A DNA stretch of 64,000 nt, taken from positions 310,001-374,000 of the forward strand of contig JAFEDT010000011.1 in the NCBI GenBank assembly GCA_018241445.1, written 5' to 3'. The position numbers and the translations under genes are program-made. The notes beneath the pieces were generated by a model. The model saw only the letters and a program-made list of their open reading frames with translations, made no database searches and was not told where the DNA came from. Of the stretch, positions 45,052 through 53,365 are shown in pieces (position 1 is the stretch's first letter; each line of letters begins with the position of its first letter). Source of the DNA: Pseudomonadota bacterium. GTDB lineage: Bacteria > Pseudomonadota > Gammaproteobacteria > Steroidobacterales > Steroidobacteraceae.

Positions 45052-46602
45052 TCAGTCCACGGGGAGCCGATGTGCCCAGGGCGCCGCGGATTCGACCTGC
45101 GCGGCCAGCGAGTACAGCAGCTCCTCCTCGCCGAAACGGCCAATGCACTGCACGCCGATCGGCAGGCCGTCAGCCACGTGGAGCGGCAGGGACATCGCCG
45201 GCTGCCCGGTCATGTTCGCAACCGACGTAAACGGGCTGTAGGTTGCGGCGCTGCGCCCCCAGGCTTCGAAGTCCGGGTTCGACTGGGCAAGCTCACCGAG
45301 CGGGGCGGGCGGGCGGGCAAGCGTCGGGCTCAGGATCACGTCCCAATCCGCCATGAAGCCCGCCATGAGGCGACCTGCATGGCCGCAGTCCACGCGCGCG
45401 CGCGCGTGTGCGACGCCATCCACTTTCGCGCCCCACGCGGCCAGCGCCGCCGTCACGGGCTCCACGTCATCGGCGCCCCAGGGTCGTCCGAGCGCGGCGG
45501 CGCGATCCTCGAGTGCCTCGCGGACTTCCACCGCGACAATCGCGCCGAAAGCGCGCGCGAGCGCACCACTGTCTAGGGGCGGGCGCGCCTCCTCGACCTG
45601 ATGACCCAGCCCCGTGAGGAGCTTCGCTGCCGCATCCGCCGCAGCCAGGCAGGCCGGATCGACCGGCGTACCGGCCAGCGGCGTACGCATGAGCGCAATG
45701 CGCAGGCGCGGTGGCGTGCGCCGAGTCGCCGCGAGGAACGAGCCGTGTGCCGGGGCCGCATAGGCGTCGCCAGGCTCCGCGCCGCTGATGGCATCCAGCA
45801 GTGCGGCGCTGTCGCGTACGCTGCGCGTCACGGCGTGCCCGCAGGACAGCCCGCTCCAGCCTTCGGTTCGCTGCGGTCCGGCGGGCGTGCGGGCGCGCGT
45901 CGGCTTCAGCCCGAACAGCCCGCAGCAGGAGGCCGGAATGCGGATCGAGCCACCGCCGTCAGTCGCATGCGCCACAGGCACCAGGCCCGCCGCCACGGCC
46001 GCGGCAGCACCGCCGGATGAGCCGCCACAGCTGCGCGAGTGATTCCAGGGATTGCGCGTCGCGCCACGCAGCAGGGTCTCGGTCGTCGGACTGAGGCCGA
46101 GCTCGGGCGTCGCGCTGCGGCCGACGATCACGAGTCCTGCACGACGAAAGCGCCGCACGATCTCCGACTCTGTTCCGGGGCGATAGTCGCGCCAGAAGCG
46201 GCTGCCCTGGGTGCTGATGGTGCCGGGCAGGTCACACCACAGATCCTTCAGCAGGAACGGCACGCCGGCGAAGGGCGCATGCCGGTCGACTCCCGCGTCG
46301 ACCTGGGCCTCGGCCAGTTCGAAGCAGCGCTCGGCGATGGCGTTGATTGCACCGTTGCGCTCCTCGATACGCCTGATAGCGCGCTCGAGAAGCGTCCGCG
46401 CCGACAGCGCGCCGCGGCGCACCTGCTCGCCGAGGGCGAGCGCATCCAGCCGGTCGAGTTCGTCGCGCCCGGACGTCACCCCGGGTGACGGCGCGCCGGG
46501 CGCGGCTGTCGCGATCGCGGCCGTGGCGGCGGCGCCCAGCGCCGTGAGCAGGAACTCGCGGCGCGCGTTGGTCTCGCCGCCCGGCTGTTCATCGCTTGCC
46601 AT
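45052..46602 (-). CDS. Exported amidase (amidase signature family)
   Basis: A 516-residue hydrolase. A Tat-like leader ([21 protein letters not shown]) starts it. The amidase triad is present: Lys in PFLLKDLW, the cis-Ser in [16 protein letters not shown] and the nucleophile Ser in [12 protein letters not shown]. The family breaks linear or cyclic amides; the layout recalls 6-aminohexanoate cyclic dimer hydrolase (NylA). It ends 108 bases before the kinase/PLP fusion on the same strand and follows two SDR genes, also on the minus strand, the nearer of which ends 45 bases before it. It may therefore lie in the same transcript as the SDR genes and so fall under the TetR operator at 48.36 kb, though this is not certain. 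Confidence 0.89.
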   Translation of the reverse strand: MASDEQPGGETNARREFLLTALGAAATAAIATAAPGAPSPGVTSGRDELDRLDALALGEQVRRGALSARTLLERAIRRIEERNGAINAIAERCFELAEAQVDAGVDRHAPFAGVPFLLKDLWCDLPGTISTQGSRFWRDYRPGTESEIVRRFRRAGLVIVGRSATPELGLSPTTETLLRGATRNPWNHSRSCGGSSGGAAAAVAAGLVPVAHATDGGGSIRIPASCCGLFGLKPTRARTPAGPQRTEGWSGLSCGHAVTRSVRDSAALLDAISGAEPGDAYAAPAHGSFLAATRRTPPRLRIALMRTPLAGTPVDPACLAAADAAAKLLTGLGHQVEEARPPLDSGALARAFGAIVAVEVREALEDRAAALGRPWGADDVEPVTAALAAWGAKVDGVAHARARVDCGHAGRLMAGFMADWDVILSPTLARPPAPLGELAQSNPDFEAWGRSAATYSPFTSVANMTGQPAMSLPLHVADGLPIGVQCIGRFGEEELLYSLAAQVESAAPWAHRLPVD

Positions 46603-46647
46603 GGGGTTGCCCTTTCGCGATCCACGCTGCCGGAGCCGGCACGCGCT

Positions 46648-47496
46648 TCAGAAAAAGTATGAGCCGCCGTTCACCACCAGCACGCTGCCGGTAACGTAGG
46701 AGGACTCATCACCGGCAAGGAAGCGCACCGCGTTGGCGATCTCCTCCGGGCGGCCGAGCCGTCCCAGTGGGGTGGCCGCCTCGAGGCTCCTGATCCATTC
46801 GTCGGGAATGGAGCGCATCATGGGCGTGTCGGTCGGGCCCGGCGCTACGGCGTTCACGCGGATGCGCCGCGAGGAAACCTCGCGCGCCAGTGCGCGCGTC
46901 AGGCCGACCAGCGCCGCCTTGCTGGTGACGTAGTGGACGGGGCCCTCGCCGGATTGCACTGCGGTAGACGCGATATTGATGATCGACCCGGCGATACCGT
47001 CACGCGCCATCAGGCGCAGCGCGGCGCGCGTGCAGAAGAACGCACCGTCGAGGTTGACGGCCATGACGCCGCGCCAGCCCTCGTCCTCCATGAAGACCGT
47101 CTGTTCGACGTGCACGCTCGGTGCCCGGCCGGCCTTCAGATCCTCATTCTTCTTCGCCATCAGCTCGTACATCTTCGCGCTGCCGTCGTTCGGCGCGCTG
47201 CCCGTGCCGGCGTTGTTGACCAGCACATCGCAGCGGCCGAAGGCCTTGTCCATGGCCGCAAATGCCCGCTCGACCTCGGAGCTGTGGCTCACGTTGCCCG
47301 ACAGTGCGATATGGCTTGCCGGCTCGGTGGCGGCGGCGATGGTCTCGCGTGCCCTGGCAAGGTCCAGGTCGAATGCCGCGACGCGGGCGCCGGCGCGAGC
47401 GAGCTCGAGCGCGCAGGCGCGTCCGATACCCTGTCCGGCCCCGGTGACGATGGCGGCTTTGCCGGCGAGTGGGCCGGTGGCGGTTTGAGCAGTCAT
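46648..47496 (-). CDS. SDR-family dehydrogenase
   Basis: A 282-residue classical short-chain dehydrogenase. The NAD(P) motif is KAAIVTGAGQGIGRA, the structural NNAGTG follows, and the catalytic set is Ser in IINIASTAV and Tyr-x3-Lys in YVTSK. Asp in FDLDLARA after the second strand favours NAD over NADP. An unusual insertion after NNAG (NDGSAKMYELMAKKNEDLKA) makes it about 30 residues longer than normal. It is the second gene of a minus-strand pair with the SDR at 47515-48294 (gap 18 bases), read away from the operator palindrome. It would oxidise a hydroxyl group of the pathway intermediate. Confidence 0.9.
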   Translation of the reverse strand: MTAQTATGPLAGKAAIVTGAGQGIGRACALELARAGARVAAFDLDLARARETIAAATEPASHIALSGNVSHSSEVERAFAAMDKAFGRCDVLVNNAGTGSAPNDGSAKMYELMAKKNEDLKAGRAPSVHVEQTVFMEDEGWRGVMAVNLDGAFFCTRAALRLMARDGIAGSIINIASTAVQSGEGPVHYVTSKAALVGLTRALAREVSSRRIRVNAVAPGPTDTPMMRSIPDEWIRSLEAATPLGRLGRPEEIANAVRFLAGDESSYVTGSVLVVNGGSYFF

Positions 47497-47514
47497 GCGT
47501 CAGATCCTCGAGGG

Positions 47515-48294
47515 TCAGGGAGCCGGTACGACCAGTTCGACGGCCTTGCCGCCGTCCACCGAAATGCATGTTCCGGTCACGTACGAGGACTCGTCGGATG
47601 CCAGGAACAGGGCGACGCTGGCGATCTCGCTGGCTTCGCCGAAGCGCCCCATGGGGACCTGGGCCGCGATCTTACGGCCCCACTCGGCGTACGGCCCGGC
47701 AAAGCCGGCCGCGGTCGCCGGGGTATTGATCACCCCGGGGGCGATGGCGTTGGCGCGGATGTTGTCGCGCGCGCCTTCCATCGCCGCGTAGCGGGTGAAA
47801 TGGATCATCGCGGCCTTGGCGGCGCCGTAGGCCGCCATGTTCGGCAGTGCGAGCAGCCCATTGATGGAAGAGATGTTGATGATGGAGCCGGCCCGGCGGC
47901 CGCGCATCAGGGCAAGCGCCTCGCGTGTGGCGACGAACGTCGAGTCGACGTTGACGCGAAAGTCCTTTTGAAAGGCCTCGACGCTCAGGTCCGCGATCGG
48001 GGCGTAGGTTACCGACGGTGCGTTGTTCACCAGCACGTCGAGCCGGCCGCGCTCGCTGCCCACCCGCTTCACGAACGCGGCGAGCTGCGCGTGGTCGGCG
48101 ACGTCCAGCGCCTGCGGAGTGACCGACCCGCCCGCGGCACGGATCCGGCCGGCGGCCGCCTCGACCGCATCCGGGCGTCGCGAGCAGATCGCCACATGCG
48201 CGCCCTCCACGGCAAAGCGCTGCGCTATGGCCTCGCCTATGCCCTGGCTGGCGCCGGTGATCAGAGCCACTTTGCCCTGCAAACGACCTGCCAT
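47515..48294 (-). CDS. SDR-family dehydrogenase
   Basis: A 259-residue classical short-chain dehydrogenase with the glycine motif KVALITGASQGIGEA, a slightly altered NNAPS motif in place of NNAG, and the catalytic YGAAK. An Arg-Arg pair after the second strand (CSRRPD) suggests NADP. The start at 48294 is the first ATG that fits (an earlier one at 48318 is possible). It lies 67 bases from the palindromic operator, so it is the first gene of the minus-strand half of the TetR regulon. Its substrate is unknown. Confidence 0.9.
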   Translation of the reverse strand: MAGRLQGKVALITGASQGIGEAIAQRFAVEGAHVAICSRRPDAVEAAAGRIRAAGGSVTPQALDVADHAQLAAFVKRVGSERGRLDVLVNNAPSVTYAPIADLSVEAFQKDFRVNVDSTFVATREALALMRGRRAGSIINISSINGLLALPNMAAYGAAKAAMIHFTRYAAMEGARDNIRANAIAPGVINTPATAAGFAGPYAEWGRKIAAQVPMGRFGEASEIASVALFLASDESSYVTGTCISVDGGKAVELVVPAP

Positions 48295-48361
48295 CCTGTA
48301 CCTCCGCACCTGGCCCAAGGTCCCGCGCCGGGTGCATGCTGCACCGCGGCCTGAAAGAAAT

Positions 48362-48375
48362 TAGACTCGAGTCTA
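48362..48375. promoter_or_regulatory. TetR-type operator, copy 1 (TAGACTCGAGTCTA)
   Basis: A perfect 14-bp palindrome in the 108-base gap between the divergent SDR gene (start 48294) and the acyl-CoA ligase gene (start 48403). It is next to an AT-rich stretch (AATTAATGATATAG) that stands out strongly in this GC-rich DNA and probably carries the promoters. The identical palindrome is at 55694-55707, before the TonB receptor gene. The likely binder is the TetR-family protein at 58379-59029. Confidence 0.85.
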
Positions 48376-48402
48376 CAATTAATGATATAGATTATCAGGC
48401 CC

Positions 48403-50142
48403 ATGAGCAATCCGGCATCCACCCTGCACGACGCGATCCGCGGCGGGCTGCTCGCCCCCGGTGCACCGTTCGAGCTGGCCCGCGCGAGTGGGGCGGAGGG
48501 AGCGCCGCTGGTATACCGCCAGGCGCCGCGCACCCTCACTGAGTTCCTGGCCGGCGCCACGACCTTGATCGAGCGCCCGTTTCTTCTCTATGAAGGTCGC
48601 CGGCTGAGTTATGCCGAGACCCTGGCAGCCGCCGCAAGCCTGGCGACGGTACTGCAGAGCCGGTACGCGGTCCGCCCCGGCACCCACGTGGGGATCGCCC
48701 TGCGCAATGGGCCCGAGTGCGTGATCGCGCTCCTGGCAGCGGCGGCCCTCGGAGCGGTGCTTGTGGTCGCCAACAGCCGCGGCACGGCAGATGAGCTCGC
48801 CGCGGCACTGATCGGCTCACGCTGCGGGCTGGTGCTCGCCGACCCGCGCTGCGGTGCGGCGCTGGAAGGCGCGCTCGCCGCAGCCCGGATTGCGCTGCTG
48901 GTCGCCGCCGCCGAGTGCCGCGAGGGTGAGCTGAGCGGCTGGGCGCAGGCCTGTGCGGGCGCATCCGCCGGTGCGACCTGGGAGGCCGTGCTGGCGCGCG
49001 ACCTCGATCCGGAGTCGGCGGCCCTGATCCTGTTCACTTCGGGGACCACCGGGCGGCCGAAAGGGGCGGTTCTCACGCATCGCGGGGTCATGACCTCGAT
49101 CTGGGCAAACCAGTTTGCCGCGGCACAGGTCGGCCTGGAGATGGCCGCCCGTTACGGAATCGATCCCGCGGTGCTCGCGGCGCGCGCCGGTCAGCCGTGC
49201 CTGCTGCTGGTGTATCCGCTGTTCCACACCAGCGGCCTGCACTCGGGGCTGTTCGCGAGCATCGCCCGCGGGGGCCGCATGGTGCTGTTGCGCCGCTGGG
49301 ACGTCGCCACGGCGCTCAGGCTGATCCAGGAAGAGCGAGTGACCATGATGCCGGGCGTACCGACCATGTACTGGGACCTGCTGCAGTACCCGGGGCGCAG
49401 CGACTTCGACCTGAGCTCGCTCACCTCCGTTTCTACCGGCGGCCAGGCGATGCCACTGAACCTGCTCGCCGGCATACGCGAGGCGTTCCCGAACTGTGTC
49501 ATTGGCAACGGCTACGGCCTGACCGAGGCGAATGGGGCGGTAGCGCTGGTCGTCGGGCAGGATTTCCTCGCCCGCCGCTCGACCTCCGGGCGGGTGCTGC
49601 CAAGCTGCGAACTGCGCATCGTGCGCGAGGACGGGTGCGATGCGGATGTCGGCGAGCCAGGGGAGATCCGCGTGCGCGGTGCGCATGTGATGGCCGGCTA
49701 CTGGGATGACGCCGAGGCGACCGCGGCGGCCGTCCAGGACGGGTGGCTCCTTACCGGCGACGTCGGTGAGCGCGACGCGGAAGGATTCCTGTACATCGTG
49801 GATCGCAAGAAGGACATGGTGATCTGCGGCGGGGAGAACATCTACTGCGCCGAGGTCGAGCGCGTGATCCAGACGCACCCTGACGTGCACGAGGTGGCGA
49901 CCTTCGGCCTGCCCGATGACCGCCTGGGCGAGAGACTGGTCGCGGTCGTGGTACCGCATGCCGGGCGGCAGCTGACGCAGTCCGGGGTCAGTGAATGGGT
50001 GGCGGTGAAGCTCGCGGCTTACAAGGTGCCGGCGCAGGTGTGGTTCCAGGAAGATGCGCTCAGGCGCAACGACCTTGGCAAGATCGACAAGGTGGTGCTG
50101 CGGCGCCGGTATGCGGCGGCAGCGCCCGATGCGGAGGGGTGA
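48403..50142 (+). CDS. AMP-forming acyl-CoA ligase
   Basis: A 579-residue adenylate-forming enzyme. The phosphate-binding loop is LFTSGTTGRPKGAVLTH, the middle has GNGYGLTEANG, then TGDVGERDAEGFLYIVDRKKDM, then the hinge GGENIYCAEVE and the C-terminal catalytic Lys in RNDLGKIDK. It activates a carboxylic acid with ATP and CoA. It is the first gene of a plus-strand operon of at least six genes, just after the operator palindrome, so it should be induced when the TetR protein releases. The start ATG at 48403 lies 27 bases after the palindrome, so repressor binding could also block transcription near its start. Which acid is used is not seen; the later Rieske oxygenase and paired dehydrogenases suggest a steroid or terpenoid type. 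Confidence 0.93.
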   Translation: MSNPASTLHDAIRGGLLAPGAPFELARASGAEGAPLVYRQAPRTLTEFLAGATTLIERPFLLYEGRRLSYAETLAAAASLATVLQSRYAVRPGTHVGIALRNGPECVIALLAAAALGAVLVVANSRGTADELAAALIGSRCGLVLADPRCGAALEGALAAARIALLVAAAECREGELSGWAQACAGASAGATWEAVLARDLDPESAALILFTSGTTGRPKGAVLTHRGVMTSIWANQFAAAQVGLEMAARYGIDPAVLAARAGQPCLLLVYPLFHTSGLHSGLFASIARGGRMVLLRRWDVATALRLIQEERVTMMPGVPTMYWDLLQYPGRSDFDLSSLTSVSTGGQAMPLNLLAGIREAFPNCVIGNGYGLTEANGAVALVVGQDFLARRSTSGRVLPSCELRIVREDGCDADVGEPGEIRVRGAHVMAGYWDDAEATAAAVQDGWLLTGDVGERDAEGFLYIVDRKKDMVICGGENIYCAEVERVIQTHPDVHEVATFGLPDDRLGERLVAVVVPHAGRQLTQSGVSEWVAVKLAAYKVPAQVWFQEDALRRNDLGKIDKVVLRRRYAAAAPDAEG

Positions 50143-50144
50143 AA

Positions 50145-51014
50145 GTGGCAATGCCAGTTAACGTCGGCATCTTCGACCTGATGCTCGGCATCCCGGTGAG
50201 CGAGGACAACGCCGAGTGGTACACGGCGTTCCTGCCGCTGCTCATGGACCGCGAGAGCCGCGAGGCGTTCAAGATGCCGGCGCAGTACATGTTCAGGGAC
50301 ATCCCGAAGCTGCCGGCGAACGAGGACTACGTCGACTACACGGTGCAACAGATGGATCGCTATGGCATCGAGCGGGCGATGGTCGGCTTCTTCGAGGGCT
50401 CCAAGTCGGCGCAGGCGGCACAGCGGCGCCACCCGGGCCGTTTCCTGTTCGATTACCCGCTCAATCCCAACCGCGGCATGGACGAGGTGCGCAACATCCG
50501 CCGCATGCATCGCGATCACGGCATCCACGCGGTGAGCGTGTTTCCCTGCGGACTCAATCCGCAGGTGCCGATCAACGACAAGAAGATGTATCCGATCTAC
50601 GCGGCCTGCTGCGAACTCGGCCTGCCGATCTTTGTCAACGCCGGGGTCCCCGGCCCGCGTGTGCCCATGCAGCCGCAGAAGGTCGAGCTGATCGACGAGG
50701 TGTGCTGGTTCTTCCCGGAACTGAAGTTCGTGATGCGCCATGGCGCGGAACCCTGGGAGGACCTCGCGGTGAAACTCATGCTGAAGTGGCCCAACCTCTA
50801 CTATTCGACCAGCGCATTCGCGCCGCGGCATTACCCGCAGGCCATCATCGACTACGCCAACACCCGCGGCGCCGACAAGGTGCTGTACGCCGGCTACTGG
50901 CCGATGGGCCTGTCGCTCGAGCGCATATTCCGCGACCTCGAGACACTGCCGCTGAAGGACGAGGTGTGGCCGAAATTCCTGCGCGAGAACGCGCGGCGTC
51001 TCTTTGGGCTTTGA
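50145..51014 (+). CDS. Amidohydrolase-2-like protein with missing metal ligands
   Basis: A 289-residue TIM-barrel protein of the amidohydrolase-2 (ACMSD-like) group. Active members start with a His-x-His motif (e.g. DxHxH); here the start reads VGIFDLMLGIP, with no such histidines. The strand motif VMRHGAEPWED keeps one His, but the late Asp found in GSDxP of active members is replaced (LYAGYWPMG). So it probably lacks the usual metal centre, or uses another. Members of this sort are common in catabolic operons with Rieske and acyl-CoA dehydrogenase genes. The start is a GTG at 50145, set by GGAGGGG just before it; an ATG at 50151 is the alternative. It is two bases after the ligase stop. Confidence 0.82.
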   Translation: MAMPVNVGIFDLMLGIPVSEDNAEWYTAFLPLLMDRESREAFKMPAQYMFRDIPKLPANEDYVDYTVQQMDRYGIERAMVGFFEGSKSAQAAQRRHPGRFLFDYPLNPNRGMDEVRNIRRMHRDHGIHAVSVFPCGLNPQVPINDKKMYPIYAACCELGLPIFVNAGVPGPRVPMQPQKVELIDEVCWFFPELKFVMRHGAEPWEDLAVKLMLKWPNLYYSTSAFAPRHYPQAIIDYANTRGADKVLYAGYWPMGLSLERIFRDLETLPLKDEVWPKFLRENARRLFGL

Positions 51015-51032
51015 CAGTCGGGGAACACCATC

Positions 51033-52205
51033 ATGAGCGACACTGCGACCCATAACGCGGCCACCGTGCCGGCGGCAGCGAGCGATGCGCGCACCGCGCC
51101 GGTAGCGGTATGGCAGATCGTCGGCAAGCTCAAGGGCGAGGAACTCAAGGCGTGGCGCGTGGCGCCGCTGGAGCGGCAGGTCAGTGCGCAGGAACGCGGT
51201 ATCGAGCTGCCGATGCCCTATGGCTGGTTCGTGGTTGGCTGGTCCGACGAGCTGGCCGCAGGCCAGGTCAAGCCCGTGCGCTACTTCGGCCGCGAACTGG
51301 TGCTATGGCGGGGTGAGGACGGGGCGGTGCGCATGCTGGACGCCTGGTGCCGCCATCTCGGGGCGCACATGGGTTATGGCGGCCGCGTGCAGGGAAACGA
51401 CCTGGAATGTCCGTTCCACGCCTGGCACTACAACGGCAGCGGGGTAGTTACCAAAATCCCGTACTCGAAGAGTATCCCGCCACAGGCGAAGCGCCCCTGC
51501 ACGCGTGCCTGGCCGGTGGTGGAGCGCAACCGCTATATCTGGGCCTGGTACCACCCGGGCGAGGCGGAACCGCAGTTCGAGGTCGAGGCCTTGCCCGAGA
51601 CGTCCTCGACTGAGTGGACGGATTTCGAGAAGCACGAGTGGTATGTCTACGGCCCGCTGCAGAACATGGCGGAGAACGGCGTCGACAGCGCGCACTTCCA
51701 CTTCATCCACGGCACGGCGGGCATGCCCGACTACAACATCTCCTTCGAGGGCATCCGCCGCACCGCCTCCATGAGCGCCAGGATGGGCACGCCGCGCGGC
51801 GAGGTCGACGGCACGATCTCCTACGGCACCGTCGGCGCCGGCCAGGCGTGGACGCGCTTCAGCGGCATCGCCGAGACGCTTTTGGTCGCAGGGACCACTC
51901 CCGTGGCCCCGGACGTGACGCACGTGCGTTTCTCCTTCACTCAACACAGGGCAACCGCGGGTGGTGAGCGCGCGGGCGTGAGCCGGGCGCTGATCCGCGA
52001 CATCTGCAAGCAGCTTGACCAGGACAAGGTCGTCTGGGACCGGCAGCGCTACCGCAACGACCCGCTGCTGTGCGAGGGCGACGGTCCGATCGCGGACTTC
52101 CGCCGTTACTACTCCAGGTTCTACGCGGAGTTGGGAGATAAGGGGGGCCAGGAGGCCTCACCCACGCGCACGTTCGCACGCAAGCAGAAGGGTCGCGGGG
52201 GCTGA
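51033..52205 (+). CDS. Rieske oxygenase, KshA-like
   Basis: A 390-residue oxygenase. The Rieske ligands are CRHLGAHMG and CPFHAWHYNGSG (Cys-x-His, Cys-x2-His). The catalytic iron site is NMAENGVDSAHFHFIHG, with the Asp and two His residues of the family. The short C-terminal domain and the pattern suggest the KshA/DAF-36 group, which includes 3-ketosteroid 9-alpha-hydroxylase. The N-terminal 50 residues are an extra stretch before GWFVVGWSDEL. A reductase partner is not in the window. It lies in the ligase operon, so it probably adds oxygen to the CoA ester or the acid taken in. The steroid ring as substrate is possible but not proven. Confidence 0.9.
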   Translation: MSDTATHNAATVPAAASDARTAPVAVWQIVGKLKGEELKAWRVAPLERQVSAQERGIELPMPYGWFVVGWSDELAAGQVKPVRYFGRELVLWRGEDGAVRMLDAWCRHLGAHMGYGGRVQGNDLECPFHAWHYNGSGVVTKIPYSKSIPPQAKRPCTRAWPVVERNRYIWAWYHPGEAEPQFEVEALPETSSTEWTDFEKHEWYVYGPLQNMAENGVDSAHFHFIHGTAGMPDYNISFEGIRRTASMSARMGTPRGEVDGTISYGTVGAGQAWTRFSGIAETLLVAGTTPVAPDVTHVRFSFTQHRATAGGERAGVSRALIRDICKQLDQDKVVWDRQRYRNDPLLCEGDGPIADFRRYYSRFYAELGDKGGQEASPTRTFARKQKGRGG

Positions 52206-52207
52206 CG

Positions 52208-53365
52208 ATGCAGTTCGCGTTCACCGAGGAGCAACTGCTCATCCGCGAGGCCGTGCGCGAGCTGTGTGCGCAGCACGCAACTTCGGCTCGCGTGCGTGCG
52301 GCGATCGCCACCGAAGAGGGGTTCGGGCGCGACACCTGGTCGGCGCTCGCCGCTGCCGGCTGGCTCGGCACCGCGGTGCCGGCTGAGCACGGCGGCATGG
52401 GGCTCGGCAACGTCGAGCTGGCCATCGTCCAGCAGGAATTCGGTCGCCGCCTTCTGCCATCGCCGTTTCTCGCCTGCGCCGTGCTCGCCGCCCGGGCGAT
52501 CGCACTCGCGGGCACCCAAGGACAGCGGGCCAGCCTGCTGCCGGCGATCGCGGACGGGTCCGCCATCGCAACGCTCGCCGTGACCGGCGAGAGCGGCGCG
52601 CCGGGTCCTGGGGCTATCGAGGCCGTGCTCGAGCGGGATGGGGCCGCGTGGCGCCTCGAGGGCGGCGCCTGCTTCGTGCCCTGGGGACACGTGGCGGATC
52701 TGCTGGTCGTCGCGGCGCGCGAAGCGCGCGGCGGTGGAGTGAGTCTGCTCGCGCTGCCGGCCGATTCGCCGGGCGTGGCGCGCGAGAAACTCACGATGCT
52801 CGACCTCACCCGGCCGATGGCGCGCCTGCGCTTCGCGTCGGTGCCGGTCACGCCGCTGCAGGTTCTTGGCGCCGCGGGCGGTGCGGCCGAGGCGCTCGAG
52901 CACACGCTCGACCTGGCACTCATCGCCGTCGCCGCCGAGCAGACCGGAACTGCCGAGGGTGCGCTCGAGATGACCACCGAGTACGCGAAGCAGCGCATCC
53001 AGTTCGGCCGCCCGATCGGCAGCTTCCAGGCGGTGAAACACCGGCTCGCGGACATGATGGTGCAGGTGGAGGCCTGCAAGTCCGCCGTCTACTACGCCGC
53101 CTGCACGGCGGACGAGGGCGGCGCGGAGCTGCCGCAGGCGGCCGCGCTCGCCAAGGCCTGGTGCTCGGACGCCGCCGCCAACTGCACGGCCAACGCGATC
53201 CAGCTGCACGGCGGAATCGGCTTCACCTGGGAGCACGACGCCCACCTGTACTTCAAGCGTGCCCGAGCGGCGGGCACCCTGTTCGGCTCGTCCACCTGGC
53301 ATCGCGAGCGCATCGCCGGGCACATCGGCCTCACCCCCGTCGCGGTGGCAGAGGGGGCGCCATGA
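52208..53365 (+). CDS. Acyl-CoA dehydrogenase subunit, probably non-catalytic partner
   Basis: A 385-residue acyl-CoA dehydrogenase-fold protein. The N-terminal helical domain begins MQFAFTEEQLLIREAVREL. The C-terminal domain has KQRIQFGRPIGSFQAVKHRLADM and the LHGGIGFTWEHDAHLY segment. The loop that in MCAD holds the catalytic Glu (YEGT) reads LFGSSTW, and the alternative glutamate used by isovaleryl-CoA dehydrogenases is not at its place either. This fits the partner subunit of an alpha2-beta2 type such as ChsE1 of steroid side-chain degradation, which completes the FAD site for its mate. The mate is the next gene, coupled by a four-base overlap. Confidence 0.88.
   Translation: MQFAFTEEQLLIREAVRELCAQHATSARVRAAIATEEGFGRDTWSALAAAGWLGTAVPAEHGGMGLGNVELAIVQQEFGRRLLPSPFLACAVLAARAIALAGTQGQRASLLPAIADGSAIATLAVTGESGAPGPGAIEAVLERDGAAWRLEGGACFVPWGHVADLLVVAAREARGGGVSLLALPADSPGVAREKLTMLDLTRPMARLRFASVPVTPLQVLGAAGGAAEALEHTLDLALIAVAAEQTGTAEGALEMTTEYAKQRIQFGRPIGSFQAVKHRLADMMVQVEACKSAVYYAACTADEGGAELPQAAALAKAWCSDAAANCTANAIQLHGGIGFTWEHDAHLYFKRARAAGTLFGSSTWHRERIAGHIGLTPVAVAEGAP

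Noticed and set aside
51033..52205. Naming the Rieske oxygenase as 3-ketosteroid 9-alpha-hydroxylase
   Set aside because: Only the fold group fits; no other ring-degrading steroid genes (kstD, hsaA-D) are in the window.
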